Source: Ruegeria sp. HKCCD4315
GTDB lineage: Bacteria; Pseudomonadota; Alphaproteobacteria; Rhodobacterales; Rhodobacteraceae
Length of the DNA: 64,000 nucleotides
Assembly: GCF_013112245.1 (NCBI RefSeq)
Contig: NZ_WVRN01000002.1
Span: forward strand, 620,001 to 684,000
Direction of reading: 5' to 3'
Below are positions 46,715-55,078 of this stretch, in pieces. The notes below the pieces were generated by a model. It did not search any database, was not told the DNA's origin, and saw only the letters and a program-made list of their open reading frames with translations. Every line of letters begins with the position of its first letter. Position 1 is the stretch's first letter. Position numbers and translations under genes: made by a program.

Positions 46715-48655
46715 CTATGGCAGATCATCCAACAGCATCGGGTAAAGCAGATTGCCTGCCTGCGGGCCTGCGCCAAGATAATCAACCCATTGATCGGTGG
46801 CTTCATTGTATCGGCGGTACCGCTCAATCTTGTCATAAAGCCCGTTGACGATGGTCTGTTGTTCAGAAATCGGAAGGCGAACCCAATCGTCTTCGGTGAT
46901 GGCCATAATCTGAGATTTATAAGGCAAGTCCGCAAGGTATTCATCCAAAGCCACAGCTTCCGCAAGGCTAGGGTCCGACTGCCGCGACACCTGATCAGGT
47001 CTGCGGCTCATATCCGCAGCCACGCCCAGAACCTGCGCAAAAAACTGATCGGGATTGACCACGTTGCGTTCCGCCTGATCTACGATGATCCGAAGCGCTT
47101 CTTCCAGGTTGCTCAGATCGGCTTTGGAAATCAGCAACCGGATCGACAACGGTTTTAAGCCGGTGCGGTCAAAGTCGCGATCCGCCACATAAGCTTCGAA
47201 CAAATCCGGTGCACGCGCGCCTTCTGTTTTGCCCAGATACGCCAGCTGCATAGTGCGACCTGCCGTGCTGAGACCCGAAAATCGACCGTCGCCCTCATCG
47301 CTGATGGCATCTTCGTCTAAAATCTCATCACCGCCGCTCTGTCGATAGGACGAGGTTTGCTGAGCAACGATTGCACCCAACGTACGGGCAGTTTCCCGGT
47401 AAACCTCAGGATCACCGTTTTGGATGGGGAAGTATAACGGTGCCGAATTCGGAAACGCCGTCAGCTGTTTGTAAGCCGCTTCCGCCGATGGATGGTCTTT
47501 CGCCCCACGGTCAGTACGCAGATGCATAACCGCCATCGCGCCGCCGATCCGTTCACGGATAATCCTGTTCAGACTTTCCGCGCTGAGACCTGTAGACGAG
47601 TATTGATCATCGAACTCACGGGGGCCAGCATCCGTCACCAACACGATGAAACGCGCTCCGAAGCCGCTCCAATCCATGTCTTCCAGAGCATGCTCGATCC
47701 CGCGATAGCTGTCTTCGCGAAAGTTCTTACTGCTGGAATCCGCTTCTTGCATCTGGTCGATACCATTCAGGAAATTGTCAACGTTCAGCCCTTCCTGAAG
47801 GTCGACAAAAGTCCGAACGTCATAGCCAAGACCCGGCGCGGCCTCGAGGCTATCGCGATAACCCACCAGCCCAAAGCTGACGGCGTCTGCCGCTGCGGAT
47901 CCGGCAGCTTCACGATAAACCTCTTGCAGGGCATCGCGGGTTGCCCGGATGTAGGGCTCCATCGAAATCGTGGTGTCCACAACAAAAACCACTGCCGTTT
48001 TCAAGTCACCCGCACCCGCATCATCTGAAGGCAAGGGCGTGTTCGGCGCGTTGGCGCTGGCTACAGCGACTTGCAACAGATTGACAAAAGGGCCGATGTC
48101 AAACACAGCCTCTTCGGTGGAAAGGATCGGCATGACGTAAAGGTTCTGCCGCTGATCAATCGTTTCTCGCGGACCAAGCGCGATAACGGTTTCCGACGGT
48201 TCCCCGCCTTGTTCCGCAGCTAAGGCTTCATCCCTTGCATCCTTGGCCAAACCAGCCGGATTTTCACTTTCGATGATGTCGTAAATCGGGTCGATGTCAT
48301 TGAAGAACAAAACCCTCCCGACATTGTCGCTGCCCTCCAGCGTGGCGACAATATTCTGGTTCCAGGGGATGGATACCGCTGCCGGGATCCACATCAGGTC
48401 GTCGCCCTGATCGCTGGCCCCGATCTGCATCCAGTCACCGTCGCGGTCGTATACAAAAAATACCTGTAGCGGAGACAACGCAGCAGCGGTGCCGTCACTG
48501 TCAGGCGCAGGTTTAGCTTCGATCCGCTCGCGGATCAGCACCCTTTGGAACAGGCTTGTTTTGCCTTCGATCGGTAGCGGAGATTTAGACTGTGCCAATG
48601 CTGGCACAGCCAACGCAGCCAGCAGGGCCGTCAAGGGTAGTATCCGTCTCAACAT
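46715..48655 (-). CDS. Secreted vWA-domain protein (PpkA periplasmic-module-like)
   Basis: The 646-residue periplasmic protein has a signal peptide ending VPALAQ (1-22). The start is taken at the ATG at 48655, since the longer frame overlaps the kinase gene. After an SH3-like stretch (VYDRDGDWMQIG) comes YVMPILSTEE and a vWA domain (about 219-400) with metal site DTTIS at 227-231 in FVVDTTISMEPYI and FIVLVTDAGPREF. The C-terminal 250 residues are unassigned. In P. aeruginosa PpkA a vWA domain is joined to the kinase across the membrane; here the vWA is separate, 13 bases after a kinase gene. Sensing of a periplasmic ligand is inferred. Confidence 0.85.
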   Translation of the reverse strand: MLRRILPLTALLAALAVPALAQSKSPLPIEGKTSLFQRVLIRERIEAKPAPDSDGTAAALSPLQVFFVYDRDGDWMQIGASDQGDDLMWIPAAVSIPWNQNIVATLEGSDNVGRVLFFNDIDPIYDIIESENPAGLAKDARDEALAAEQGGEPSETVIALGPRETIDQRQNLYVMPILSTEEAVFDIGPFVNLLQVAVASANAPNTPLPSDDAGAGDLKTAVVFVVDTTISMEPYIRATRDALQEVYREAAGSAAADAVSFGLVGYRDSLEAAPGLGYDVRTFVDLQEGLNVDNFLNGIDQMQEADSSSKNFREDSYRGIEHALEDMDWSGFGARFIVLVTDAGPREFDDQYSSTGLSAESLNRIIRERIGGAMAVMHLRTDRGAKDHPSAEAAYKQLTAFPNSAPLYFPIQNGDPEVYRETARTLGAIVAQQTSSYRQSGGDEILDEDAISDEGDGRFSGLSTAGRTMQLAYLGKTEGARAPDLFEAYVADRDFDRTGLKPLSIRLLISKADLSNLEEALRIIVDQAERNVVNPDQFFAQVLGVAADMSRRPDQVSRQSDPSLAEAVALDEYLADLPYKSQIMAITEDDWVRLPISEQQTIVNGLYDKIERYRRYNEATDQWVDYLGAGPQAGNLLYPMLLDDLP

Positions 48656-48668
48656 CTTAACCGTCTCC

Positions 48669-50000
48669 TCACTCACCCAATCGATCCAAAGCGTCCCGTG
48701 CCGGGTCTGAACCCAGGTCAGCGGCCCGCTGATAATAGCGTCGCGCAGCAGACGTATCGGGACGCGGGAAAGGCGACGTCACTGTGCTGTGCGTCTTTGG
48801 ATCATACATTTCCGCAATAAGAATATTGGCCGAGGCGCGATCCTGTTGCGAAATCTCCTGATCGTTGCTGATTGCAATTAACGCCCCAAGAGCCGCATCC
48901 AGATTCTGAGCGCCGCCAGCGGCCAGTAGATCACGCGCCGCGGTCAAAGGATTGTCCGCTGCAACCGCCTCTTGCGCGATCTCGACAGACTCATTGACCT
49001 TTGCAGATGATGCACCCGCACCCGACAGAAAATACCATGCCCCGCCTGCAATCGCGATCAATCCGACGACCCCGGCTGCGATCAAAGGAAGCTTGTTACC
49101 ACCAGATGCTTCTTCCGCCGCCGCTGGTTTGCGCGCGGCAGCAGCAGGTGCAGGTGCCGGGGTATTTCCACTGAGCGCGGCATGGAACAATCCCGGCAGG
49201 TCAGTTGGGCGATCCTTGGGATCGGCTTTCAGCAGATGCTCCAGAACCGATTTTAGGGCAGGAGCAACTTTTGGGTCAGTGATTTTCACATCCACTTTGC
49301 GGTCTTCAACCGCTGCGAACCCTTTGCCTTCGCCCGGCAATTCCAACCCGGCTGTTCGCATCAGGACCAAACCCAGGGCATAAGCATCTGTGGCCGCCGA
49401 GACCTTGTTTCCAAACAACCCCAATTGTTCAGGCGCGCAATAGCGCAGCTTTCCTGCAAAACTGTCACCAATAATCGACTTGTCCGTACCAACACTGTCC
49501 GAGGCAAGGCCGAAGTCGATGAATTTTGCCTGATTGATATCCTCATGCGAAATCATGACGTTATCGGGGGCTACGTCACGGTGCACGATACCCAGTTTGT
49601 GAATCGCTTCCAAACCTTCGGCCAATCGCAAACCCAGTTTCAAAACATCGTCAGATGACAACCGGGCGCCTTTCTTGAGGTAATGTGCCAGCGGGTGCCC
49701 CGGAACAAATTCCATCACCAGAAACAGGCGGCCATCTTTGTCCAGCATCGAGGTTTCAAACCGAACCACCGCATCGCTGCGAACGGTCCGCAACAGGTTC
49801 GCCTCGCGCCGGAACAGGTCCACCGCCTTTTGGTTCTTGGCGAAGCTGGGTGTCATCACCTTGATCGCCACCTCATGCCCGCTGGCCCGGTTCAGCCCTC
49901 GGAAAGTGGCGCCCATGCCGCCTTCGCCCAAAAGCGATCTGATCTCATAGGTGTCTTGCAGGACGCTGCCGGGTTTCAGACCCAGTACCGAGTGTTCCAT
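48669..50000 (-). CDS. Membrane Ser/Thr protein kinase 1
   Basis: The 443-residue Hanks-type kinase has its catalytic domain at about 18-275: GEGGMG, Lys47 in VAIKVM, HRDVAPDN (140-147), DFGLAS and CAPEQ. The lysine usual two residues after HRD is alanine here. A proline/alanine linker leads to one membrane helix (304-326) and a periplasmic tail with a Sel1/TPR-like end (ARRYYQRAADLGSDPARDAL). Expected substrates are the FHA proteins encoded nearby. The vWA gene follows by 13 bases, so kinase and vWA may form the two halves of a PpkA-like sensor. Confidence 0.93.
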   Translation of the reverse strand: MEHSVLGLKPGSVLQDTYEIRSLLGEGGMGATFRGLNRASGHEVAIKVMTPSFAKNQKAVDLFRREANLLRTVRSDAVVRFETSMLDKDGRLFLVMEFVPGHPLAHYLKKGARLSSDDVLKLGLRLAEGLEAIHKLGIVHRDVAPDNVMISHEDINQAKFIDFGLASDSVGTDKSIIGDSFAGKLRYCAPEQLGLFGNKVSAATDAYALGLVLMRTAGLELPGEGKGFAAVEDRKVDVKITDPKVAPALKSVLEHLLKADPKDRPTDLPGLFHAALSGNTPAPAPAAAARKPAAAEEASGGNKLPLIAAGVVGLIAIAGGAWYFLSGAGASSAKVNESVEIAQEAVAADNPLTAARDLLAAGGAQNLDAALGALIAISNDQEISQQDRASANILIAEMYDPKTHSTVTSPFPRPDTSAARRYYQRAADLGSDPARDALDRLGE

Positions 50001-50008
50001 GACCCCCC

Positions 50009-50269
50009 TTACCTCCGATTCTTCAGGCTAATGGCGCTGTGTTTGGTGAAGGTGCGAATGTCCATGATCTGAAAACAGATGCCAGCAAACACCAAAGACG
50101 AGGTGATCCCAAAAACAACAGTCAAAAATGCTGCAATAATAGTCGCCGTATCTGGACCAAACGGTGACAGGCGCAGCATCGCTATGGCCGTAAAACAGAA
50201 AAACACAATGGACAGTCCGGCTGTAATCCAGACCAACACTTCAAGCGATTTGCTTAATACATCCCGCAT
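50009..50269 (-). CDS. Small two-helix membrane protein
   Basis: The 86-residue protein has two hydrophobic segments (about 10-32, VLVWITAGLSIVFFCF; about 42-68, TIIAAFLTVVFGITSSLVFA) and a basic C-terminus. No family is recognised. It sits between the FGE-like gene and kinase 1 with gaps of 17 and 8 bases, so it belongs to the same transcript. It could be an accessory subunit of the permease or kinase; that is only positional inference. Confidence 0.75.
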   Translation of the reverse strand: MRDVLSKSLEVLVWITAGLSIVFFCFTAIAMLRLSPFGPDTATIIAAFLTVVFGITSSLVFAGICFQIMDIRTFTKHSAISLKNRR

Positions 50270-50286
50270 CGTTCAACCTTTCCAAT

Positions 50287-51918
50287 TCATTCTTCGACAA
50301 ACGACAGGGCCACCGCCTGAAAGTCGTCTGCAATCTGATCCAAGTCCGAATACCCAGCGACCGAGCGCGCACCGATATGGTCCTGCACCATCGCCAGACA
50401 GGTCGCACGCTCGCGGCCCCGTTCGGCTTCGGTCGGGTAGATAAAATCAATCTGCTTACGCAGCAAAACAGGCGAATATTGATCGACCAGACCTTCAATC
50501 AGGTTGGCGTACTCAACAATATCGGCTTTTGCCTTGGCTTCCAGCTCGGCCAGTTTTGCAGCGGCTTCTTCTTTCGCGATCAACACTTCTTCCAGAAACG
50601 CCTGGTCGCCGCTTTGACGGGCTTCGTTTTCAAGCGCGTCCAATTCGGGCTGAATGGTCAGCGATGAGATCAACGCATTCAGATACCGCCGGATACCTTG
50701 CCCACACACCAACACGCCCGAGGTCAGGATCAGGCGGATCGACTGATCTCGTTGCGCGTTGCGTTCCACGCGCCCGCGGTTCAGAGTGTCCTTGATCACG
50801 GCTAACTGGGTTTTGGTCCGATCCGAGAGTGTCTCACTCGAAATTTCGTCCAGCAGGTCCATTGCCTCCTGCTCACTTGCGGCCACTGCCAAACCTTCAT
50901 CAGGGCGCGCCAACTGGTCCAGACCGTCCTTGAGCGCCTGATCCTGATCGGCAGAGGTAATCGCCAAGCCTTGCAACACCAGACGCGTGCCTGTGAACCT
51001 GTCGGCAGAGGCCGTGTTGGACAAGATATCAAACGGGGGCACCTCGAACCGGGTCGACGAGGTAATGTCCGCCAACGGTGTCCGGGCATCCCCTCCTCGC
51101 TTCACAAACCCGCCTGCCTGACCGTGCAAACGCCCATGCCGCACCAGAGCAAACGGATCACCGACAATCTCGGCGGCATTGCCCAACATGTCGTGCAAAC
51201 CCAACGGATTTGGGCGCAGCGATCCCATCACCTGCAATTTACCGCCAGCCGAGGCGGTACCTCCGTGCGCAATGAACTCATCCTGCGGCGTACCATCGGG
51301 GACGGGCGGCAGCGGCGCGCGAAACAGCGCCTGATCCACGGCCAAACCGCCGCGCGCCGAATACTCCCATTCTTCTTCGGTCGGAAGCCGCAGATAGGCG
51401 CGCGTCTCACCAACGCGGGGCAAACTGTCCGGCGCATTCTGCATCAGCCAAAGCGTGTAGATTTCGGCAAACCGCTGATAGTCCAACTTGGTTTGACCAA
51501 CGGCAGGCACAAAGGCACGACGGCGGGGTTCTTTGTCGGGGCAACCGACCATGACAACGTCCCACTGCGCTTGCGCAAGCTCGTACTTGGCAATGTAGAA
51601 ATAGCCTTTGGCCACCCCATCGTCATCCGCAAACGCACCCGAAACAAAAGCGCGGCGCAGACCGTTCAAATAGGGCTGATCGCTTCCCTCCTGCCCAAGC
51701 ACAACTGACACGTCACCAATCACCCCATCCGTGTTTGGTGTCGCTACCTTGCGAAACGTCATAGCGCCCCCGCAGGGCATAGGCAGGGTCAGGTCCCCTT
51801 CGGCAGGCTGCGGGTTAAAGTACTTTTCCTTCCAGGTGATGTCCTGCGCCTGTGCTGCGGCTGAAAAACCCAGCAGGCAAGTCAACGCAGCCACTTTGGA
51901 AAAACACGGTTTAAGCAT
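50287..51918 (-). CDS. Periplasmic FGE-fold protein (TagR-like)
   Basis: The 543-residue protein has a signal peptide ending AAAQAQ (1-25) and a formylglycine-generating-enzyme-type fold at about 45-340: YFYIAKYELAQAQWDVVMV, LRLPTEEEWEYSARGG, LGLHDMLGNAAEIV, GGFVKRGGDAR, FTGTRLVL. The cysteine pair of true FGEs is absent from the segment after GG, so it should not be an enzyme of that kind. The C-terminal third is helical and coiled-coil-like. In T6SS clusters TagR has this fold and activates PpkA in the periplasm. The gene overlaps the permease gene by eight bases, matching tagR-tagS-tagT linkage. Confidence 0.88.
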   Translation of the reverse strand: MLKPCFSKVAALTCLLGFSAAAQAQDITWKEKYFNPQPAEGDLTLPMPCGGAMTFRKVATPNTDGVIGDVSVVLGQEGSDQPYLNGLRRAFVSGAFADDDGVAKGYFYIAKYELAQAQWDVVMVGCPDKEPRRRAFVPAVGQTKLDYQRFAEIYTLWLMQNAPDSLPRVGETRAYLRLPTEEEWEYSARGGLAVDQALFRAPLPPVPDGTPQDEFIAHGGTASAGGKLQVMGSLRPNPLGLHDMLGNAAEIVGDPFALVRHGRLHGQAGGFVKRGGDARTPLADITSSTRFEVPPFDILSNTASADRFTGTRLVLQGLAITSADQDQALKDGLDQLARPDEGLAVAASEQEAMDLLDEISSETLSDRTKTQLAVIKDTLNRGRVERNAQRDQSIRLILTSGVLVCGQGIRRYLNALISSLTIQPELDALENEARQSGDQAFLEEVLIAKEEAAAKLAELEAKAKADIVEYANLIEGLVDQYSPVLLRKQIDFIYPTEAERGRERATCLAMVQDHIGARSVAGYSDLDQIADDFQAVALSFVEE

Positions 51919-53101
51919 GGGTCAGAACCTCCTGTGGTTCGACATTGCGAACGGCAAACACGGCCCAGATCGCTGCAGTCACAGCGGTCACAGCACCCAA
52001 AACCAGCGTTGCCAGAATGTCGCCGGGATACAGGCGCGCAACGGATTCTCCGGGCGCGGTTTCGAACGTGGCGTTGATGGCCAAAAGAAACGGAAGGATA
52101 AGGACCAGGGTCGCGACAACACCCCCCAGAACCAGTGTCAAACTTTGGACAACCGGAACAACACAGCGTTGACGGTCTGGCATGGTCAGCATTGAGAACA
52201 GACTGAAAATCACCCGTTGACGTTCGACCATACCACGAAGGTTGGCCGACATTGCGGCCCAGAACCCAAACATCGCCAAGGCGGCAATTGCCGTGAAGAG
52301 GAGGTTCAAATTCCGGCGGAACGACAACAAAAGTGCCGCGTTTTCGGCCCGCGGACGCGTTTGTAAGCCAAGATCGGTAAGATGCGCTGACAAAGTCCCG
52401 ATGTCCTCTAACGTTCGGGCATAAAGGCGATAACTCGCATAGCTGTCAGGATCTGACACCGGATCCGTCCAGTTCCCCGGTGTCACCGATAGGTCGTCCC
52501 GGAACCTTTCAACGGCCAACAGATCGGGCACAGACAGAAAAATCGCTGAACGAGGCCAGATTTCTGCCGGAACTACACCGATGACCGTCAGATCCCGCCG
52601 CGCATTCTCGCGTTGCCCGTCAACTTCGCGACCAATGATCATGTCCAAAGTGTCCCCTGCCGTCACCGACAGGTCCTGGGCCAGCTTGTCGGAAACCCAG
52701 ACAGTGCCCGGCGAAACAGCTTCACCGTCAATCAAAGGATCCCCGGCAGCTGTCGGGATCAGAGGAACTGCCCGTTCCAATTTTCGCTGCGCTTCATTTC
52801 GCACAGCATTGGCAGACGTGTTGATCGAGCGGGTCGCAGGCACAATAAACCCAACGTCTTGACGCGCCCCCAAGGCGGCAAAGAAAGCTGCATCATGCTG
52901 CCCTGCCCCGATCGCCAGGATTTCACGATTTGAAGGATCCTCGATCAAGCGCCCGACCATGGTGCCAATGACACCGTTCTTAAGGGCCAGAATGATCAAC
53001 AACGGGCCAAGCACACCTGCCAAGGCGGCCACGAAGCACAGGGCCGACTGCCAATCATGCCGCAGTTCCCGTAGAGCCAGTTTCGCAGGAATCTTCAGCA
53101 T
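51911..53101 (-). CDS. FtsX/LolE-like ABC permease (TagS-like)
   Basis: The 396-residue permease has four membrane helices: one N-terminal (SALCFVAALAGVLGPLLIIL), a large periplasmic domain of about 220 residues, then three C-terminal (LLFTAIAALAMFGFWAAMS, VVQSLTLVLGGVVATLVLIL, ILATLVLGAVTAVTAAIWAV). This MacB/FtsX layout matches TagS. The start is the ATG at 53101 sharing a base with the ATPase stop (TGATG). With the ATPase it probably transmits a mechanical signal rather than moving a lipid; that is inference from T6SS TagST. Confidence 0.88.
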   Translation of the reverse strand: MLKIPAKLALRELRHDWQSALCFVAALAGVLGPLLIILALKNGVIGTMVGRLIEDPSNREILAIGAGQHDAAFFAALGARQDVGFIVPATRSINTSANAVRNEAQRKLERAVPLIPTAAGDPLIDGEAVSPGTVWVSDKLAQDLSVTAGDTLDMIIGREVDGQRENARRDLTVIGVVPAEIWPRSAIFLSVPDLLAVERFRDDLSVTPGNWTDPVSDPDSYASYRLYARTLEDIGTLSAHLTDLGLQTRPRAENAALLLSFRRNLNLLFTAIAALAMFGFWAAMSANLRGMVERQRVIFSLFSMLTMPDRQRCVVPVVQSLTLVLGGVVATLVLILPFLLAINATFETAPGESVARLYPGDILATLVLGAVTAVTAAIWAVFAVRNVEPQEVLTHA

Positions 53102-53832
53102 CACGCCACCCGCGCCGCGACGCGGCCTGCCGTAGAAAAGATGGAATAGGATTGGCCCTGATGGTCAATCAGCCGGTGGTCCGCGCGGGGTGCGTTTGCG
53201 AAGTCCCCGGTCTGGGCCTGATGGCTGGCCAAAACAACGGCTGATCCAGCCTCGGCCGCCAGATGTACGATCAGCCCCTCGACCTCGGCCACATTAGCTG
53301 GGTCCAGCGCTGAGACCGGTTCATCCAACAACAATAGCGCGGGTCGACCCAGCAAAGCCCGCGCAACCGACACGCGCTGTCGCTGACCAACCGATAACTG
53401 ACCGGGTTTGCGTGCTTTGTAATCGCCCAGCCCCAGTGCCCGGATCAGGTGATCCTGCCACTCGGCATCCGGTGCCTGCCCGGCCACCCGTACGGGAAGT
53501 TCGATGTTTTCCAGCAAGTTCAGATATGGAACCAAGGTATTGGTTTGCAAAACAAAGCCAAGCCGGTCCGGTCCGGCAAATGCAGCACGCGGCGTGTCAG
53601 GCGCGACCTGCACACCGGCGATTTCATGCCGCATGTCCGGCAAATCCACCAACGGTAACGCCCCGGCGATCAAACCCAAGGCCGTGCTTTTGCCGGCACC
53701 ACTGACTGCATCCAAGACGATGGTCTCGCCCGCTTTCAAATCCAGCTCTTCGATCACAACAAAGAACCCCGGCGCCCGTTCGATGCCAAGGTTTCGGATC
53801 GACAAAACGGTGTCAGGGTCGTTTGAGGACAA
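53101..53832 (-). CDS. LolD-like ABC ATPase (TagT-like)
   Basis: The start is the TTG at 53832, about eight bases after GGGAGG, giving 243 residues and a 20-base overlap with the protease-FHA gene; an upstream ATG-led frame lacks support. Walker A is AVSGAGKST, Q-loop FVLQTNTLVPYLNL, signature QLSVGQRQRVSVARAL, Walker B LLLLDEPVSALD and H-loop VLASHQAQT. It energises the permease encoded by the next gene. TagT of T6SS clusters has the same small LolD-like form. Confidence 0.9.
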   Translation of the reverse strand: MSSNDPDTVLSIRNLGIERAPGFFVVIEELDLKAGETIVLDAVSGAGKSTALGLIAGALPLVDLPDMRHEIAGVQVAPDTPRAAFAGPDRLGFVLQTNTLVPYLNLLENIELPVRVAGQAPDAEWQDHLIRALGLGDYKARKPGQLSVGQRQRVSVARALLGRPALLLLDEPVSALDPANVAEVEGLIVHLAAEAGSAVVLASHQAQTGDFANAPRADHRLIDHQGQSYSIFSTAGRVAARVA

Positions 53833-55078
53833 GAGCGATCCCTCCCAATTCGACCTTGGACTTCGTGTTAATTTGCACCGGCTCATTTGGTTTCAGCCGA
53901 CGCCCATCGACCTTGGTGCCGTTGGACGATCCCAGATCCGTCAGCATCATCTTGCGCCCCTGCAACGAAAGACTTGCATGACGACGGCTTAGGTTGCGGT
54001 CGGTGACTGTCAGCGTGTTTTCACTCGCCCGACCTATGGTCACACTGGATTGCAGTTGTCCCGCACTGAACTGCGCGGATTGTCCGGCCATTGTGACTGC
54101 CAGAATGGAACGCCCGCTTGGCTTGACGACAGCGGCACCACGGTTGGGCGTGTCTTCGGCATCGTCCCGCTTTCTCGAAGCTACCAAATACATTCCGCCG
54201 ATCACCAAAGCGCCGCCGCCGCACAGCACCGAGAGAATGATTAAAAGAGTGCTGTCCGATCCCCCGCCGCCCGACACAATAGTCGGATTGTCAGGATCAC
54301 AGCCAGCCTTATGGCGCGTGAAAGGTACGTTACTGTCTTGCAAAAACCCAACGATGGAGTTGGCAGACGGCGCAAAGAAGGTACCGTTGGCTGGTGTCTC
54401 ACCATCGGAATTCAACACCACTCCAGCCGTGTTGATCCCCAGAACCGAGCCACAGAAATCGATCATCGGCCCGCCCGAGTTGCCGGGGTTGATCGCCGCG
54501 GTATGCTGCACAATCTCTTGCGTGCCACGATTGCGCTGCGTTTTGCCTGGCGACACTTTACTGACAGCTCCTTGCGTCAGCGTGGTTTCGAAAAACGCCA
54601 ATTCGTTGCCGCTGTCATTCGACACGTCCGACGTGCCCGGAAACCCAACGGCAGCGACCTGTTCGCCTTTGTTGATGGTGCCGACACGCACTGCCAGAAT
54701 GTTTGGCGTGTGCCCAAAGCTTTCCTGCGGCGTGATTTTCAAGATCGCCATGTCCTTTTCGAACGATGCATAGGCTACCTGAACGTCGTATTTGTAGATC
54801 CGGTTTCCTTCTTTGAACCCAACAAAGGCCCCCGTGCCGCCGTCGATGACATGGTGGTTGGTTAAAAAGAAATACCCGTCTTCGCCTTGCAATGGCGCAA
54901 GAACAAACCCCGAGCCGGTGCCCCATCCGCCGTCATATTGGACAACCACACGACCAACAGCAGCATCGGCCACAGCAACCACTTCTGATTGGATTTGGGA
55001 CCAAGCGGACGAGGCTCCAAAGCATACCGAACACAGAACGGAATACACAAAAACTCGAAGAACAATCATTACATTCAC
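53813..55078 (-). CDS. Periplasmic trypsin-like protease fused to cytoplasmic FHA domain
   Basis: The 421-residue membrane protein has a signal peptide (1-28), a trypsin-like protease domain with catalytic triad His76 (LTNHHVIDG), Asp109 (EKDMAILK) and Ser201 (NPGNSGGP), one membrane helix (277-300), a linker, and a C-terminal FHA domain (about 330-421) with GR 349-350, SRRH 364-367 and SSNGT near 384. HtrA-type PDZ domains are absent. The topology puts the protease outside and the FHA reader inside. The start is GTG overlapping the kinase 2 stop; ATG at 55069 is an alternative. It sits between kinase 2 and the ATPase. Confidence 0.92.
   Translation of the reverse strand: MNVMIVLRVFVYSVLCSVCFGASSAWSQIQSEVVAVADAAVGRVVVQYDGGWGTGSGFVLAPLQGEDGYFFLTNHHVIDGGTGAFVGFKEGNRIYKYDVQVAYASFEKDMAILKITPQESFGHTPNILAVRVGTINKGEQVAAVGFPGTSDVSNDSGNELAFFETTLTQGAVSKVSPGKTQRNRGTQEIVQHTAAINPGNSGGPMIDFCGSVLGINTAGVVLNSDGETPANGTFFAPSANSIVGFLQDSNVPFTRHKAGCDPDNPTIVSGGGGSDSTLLIILSVLCGGGALVIGGMYLVASRKRDDAEDTPNRGAAVVKPSGRSILAVTMAGQSAQFSAGQLQSSVTIGRASENTLTVTDRNLSRRHASLSLQGRKMMLTDLGSSNGTKVDGRRLKPNEPVQINTKSKVELGGIALVLKRP

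Noticed and set aside
50287..51918. Formylglycine-generating enzyme maturing the sulfatase at 19105-20637
   Set aside because: The catalytic cysteine pair is absent, the protein has a signal peptide while the hydrolase appears cytoplasmic, and the genes are about 30 kb apart in unrelated clusters.
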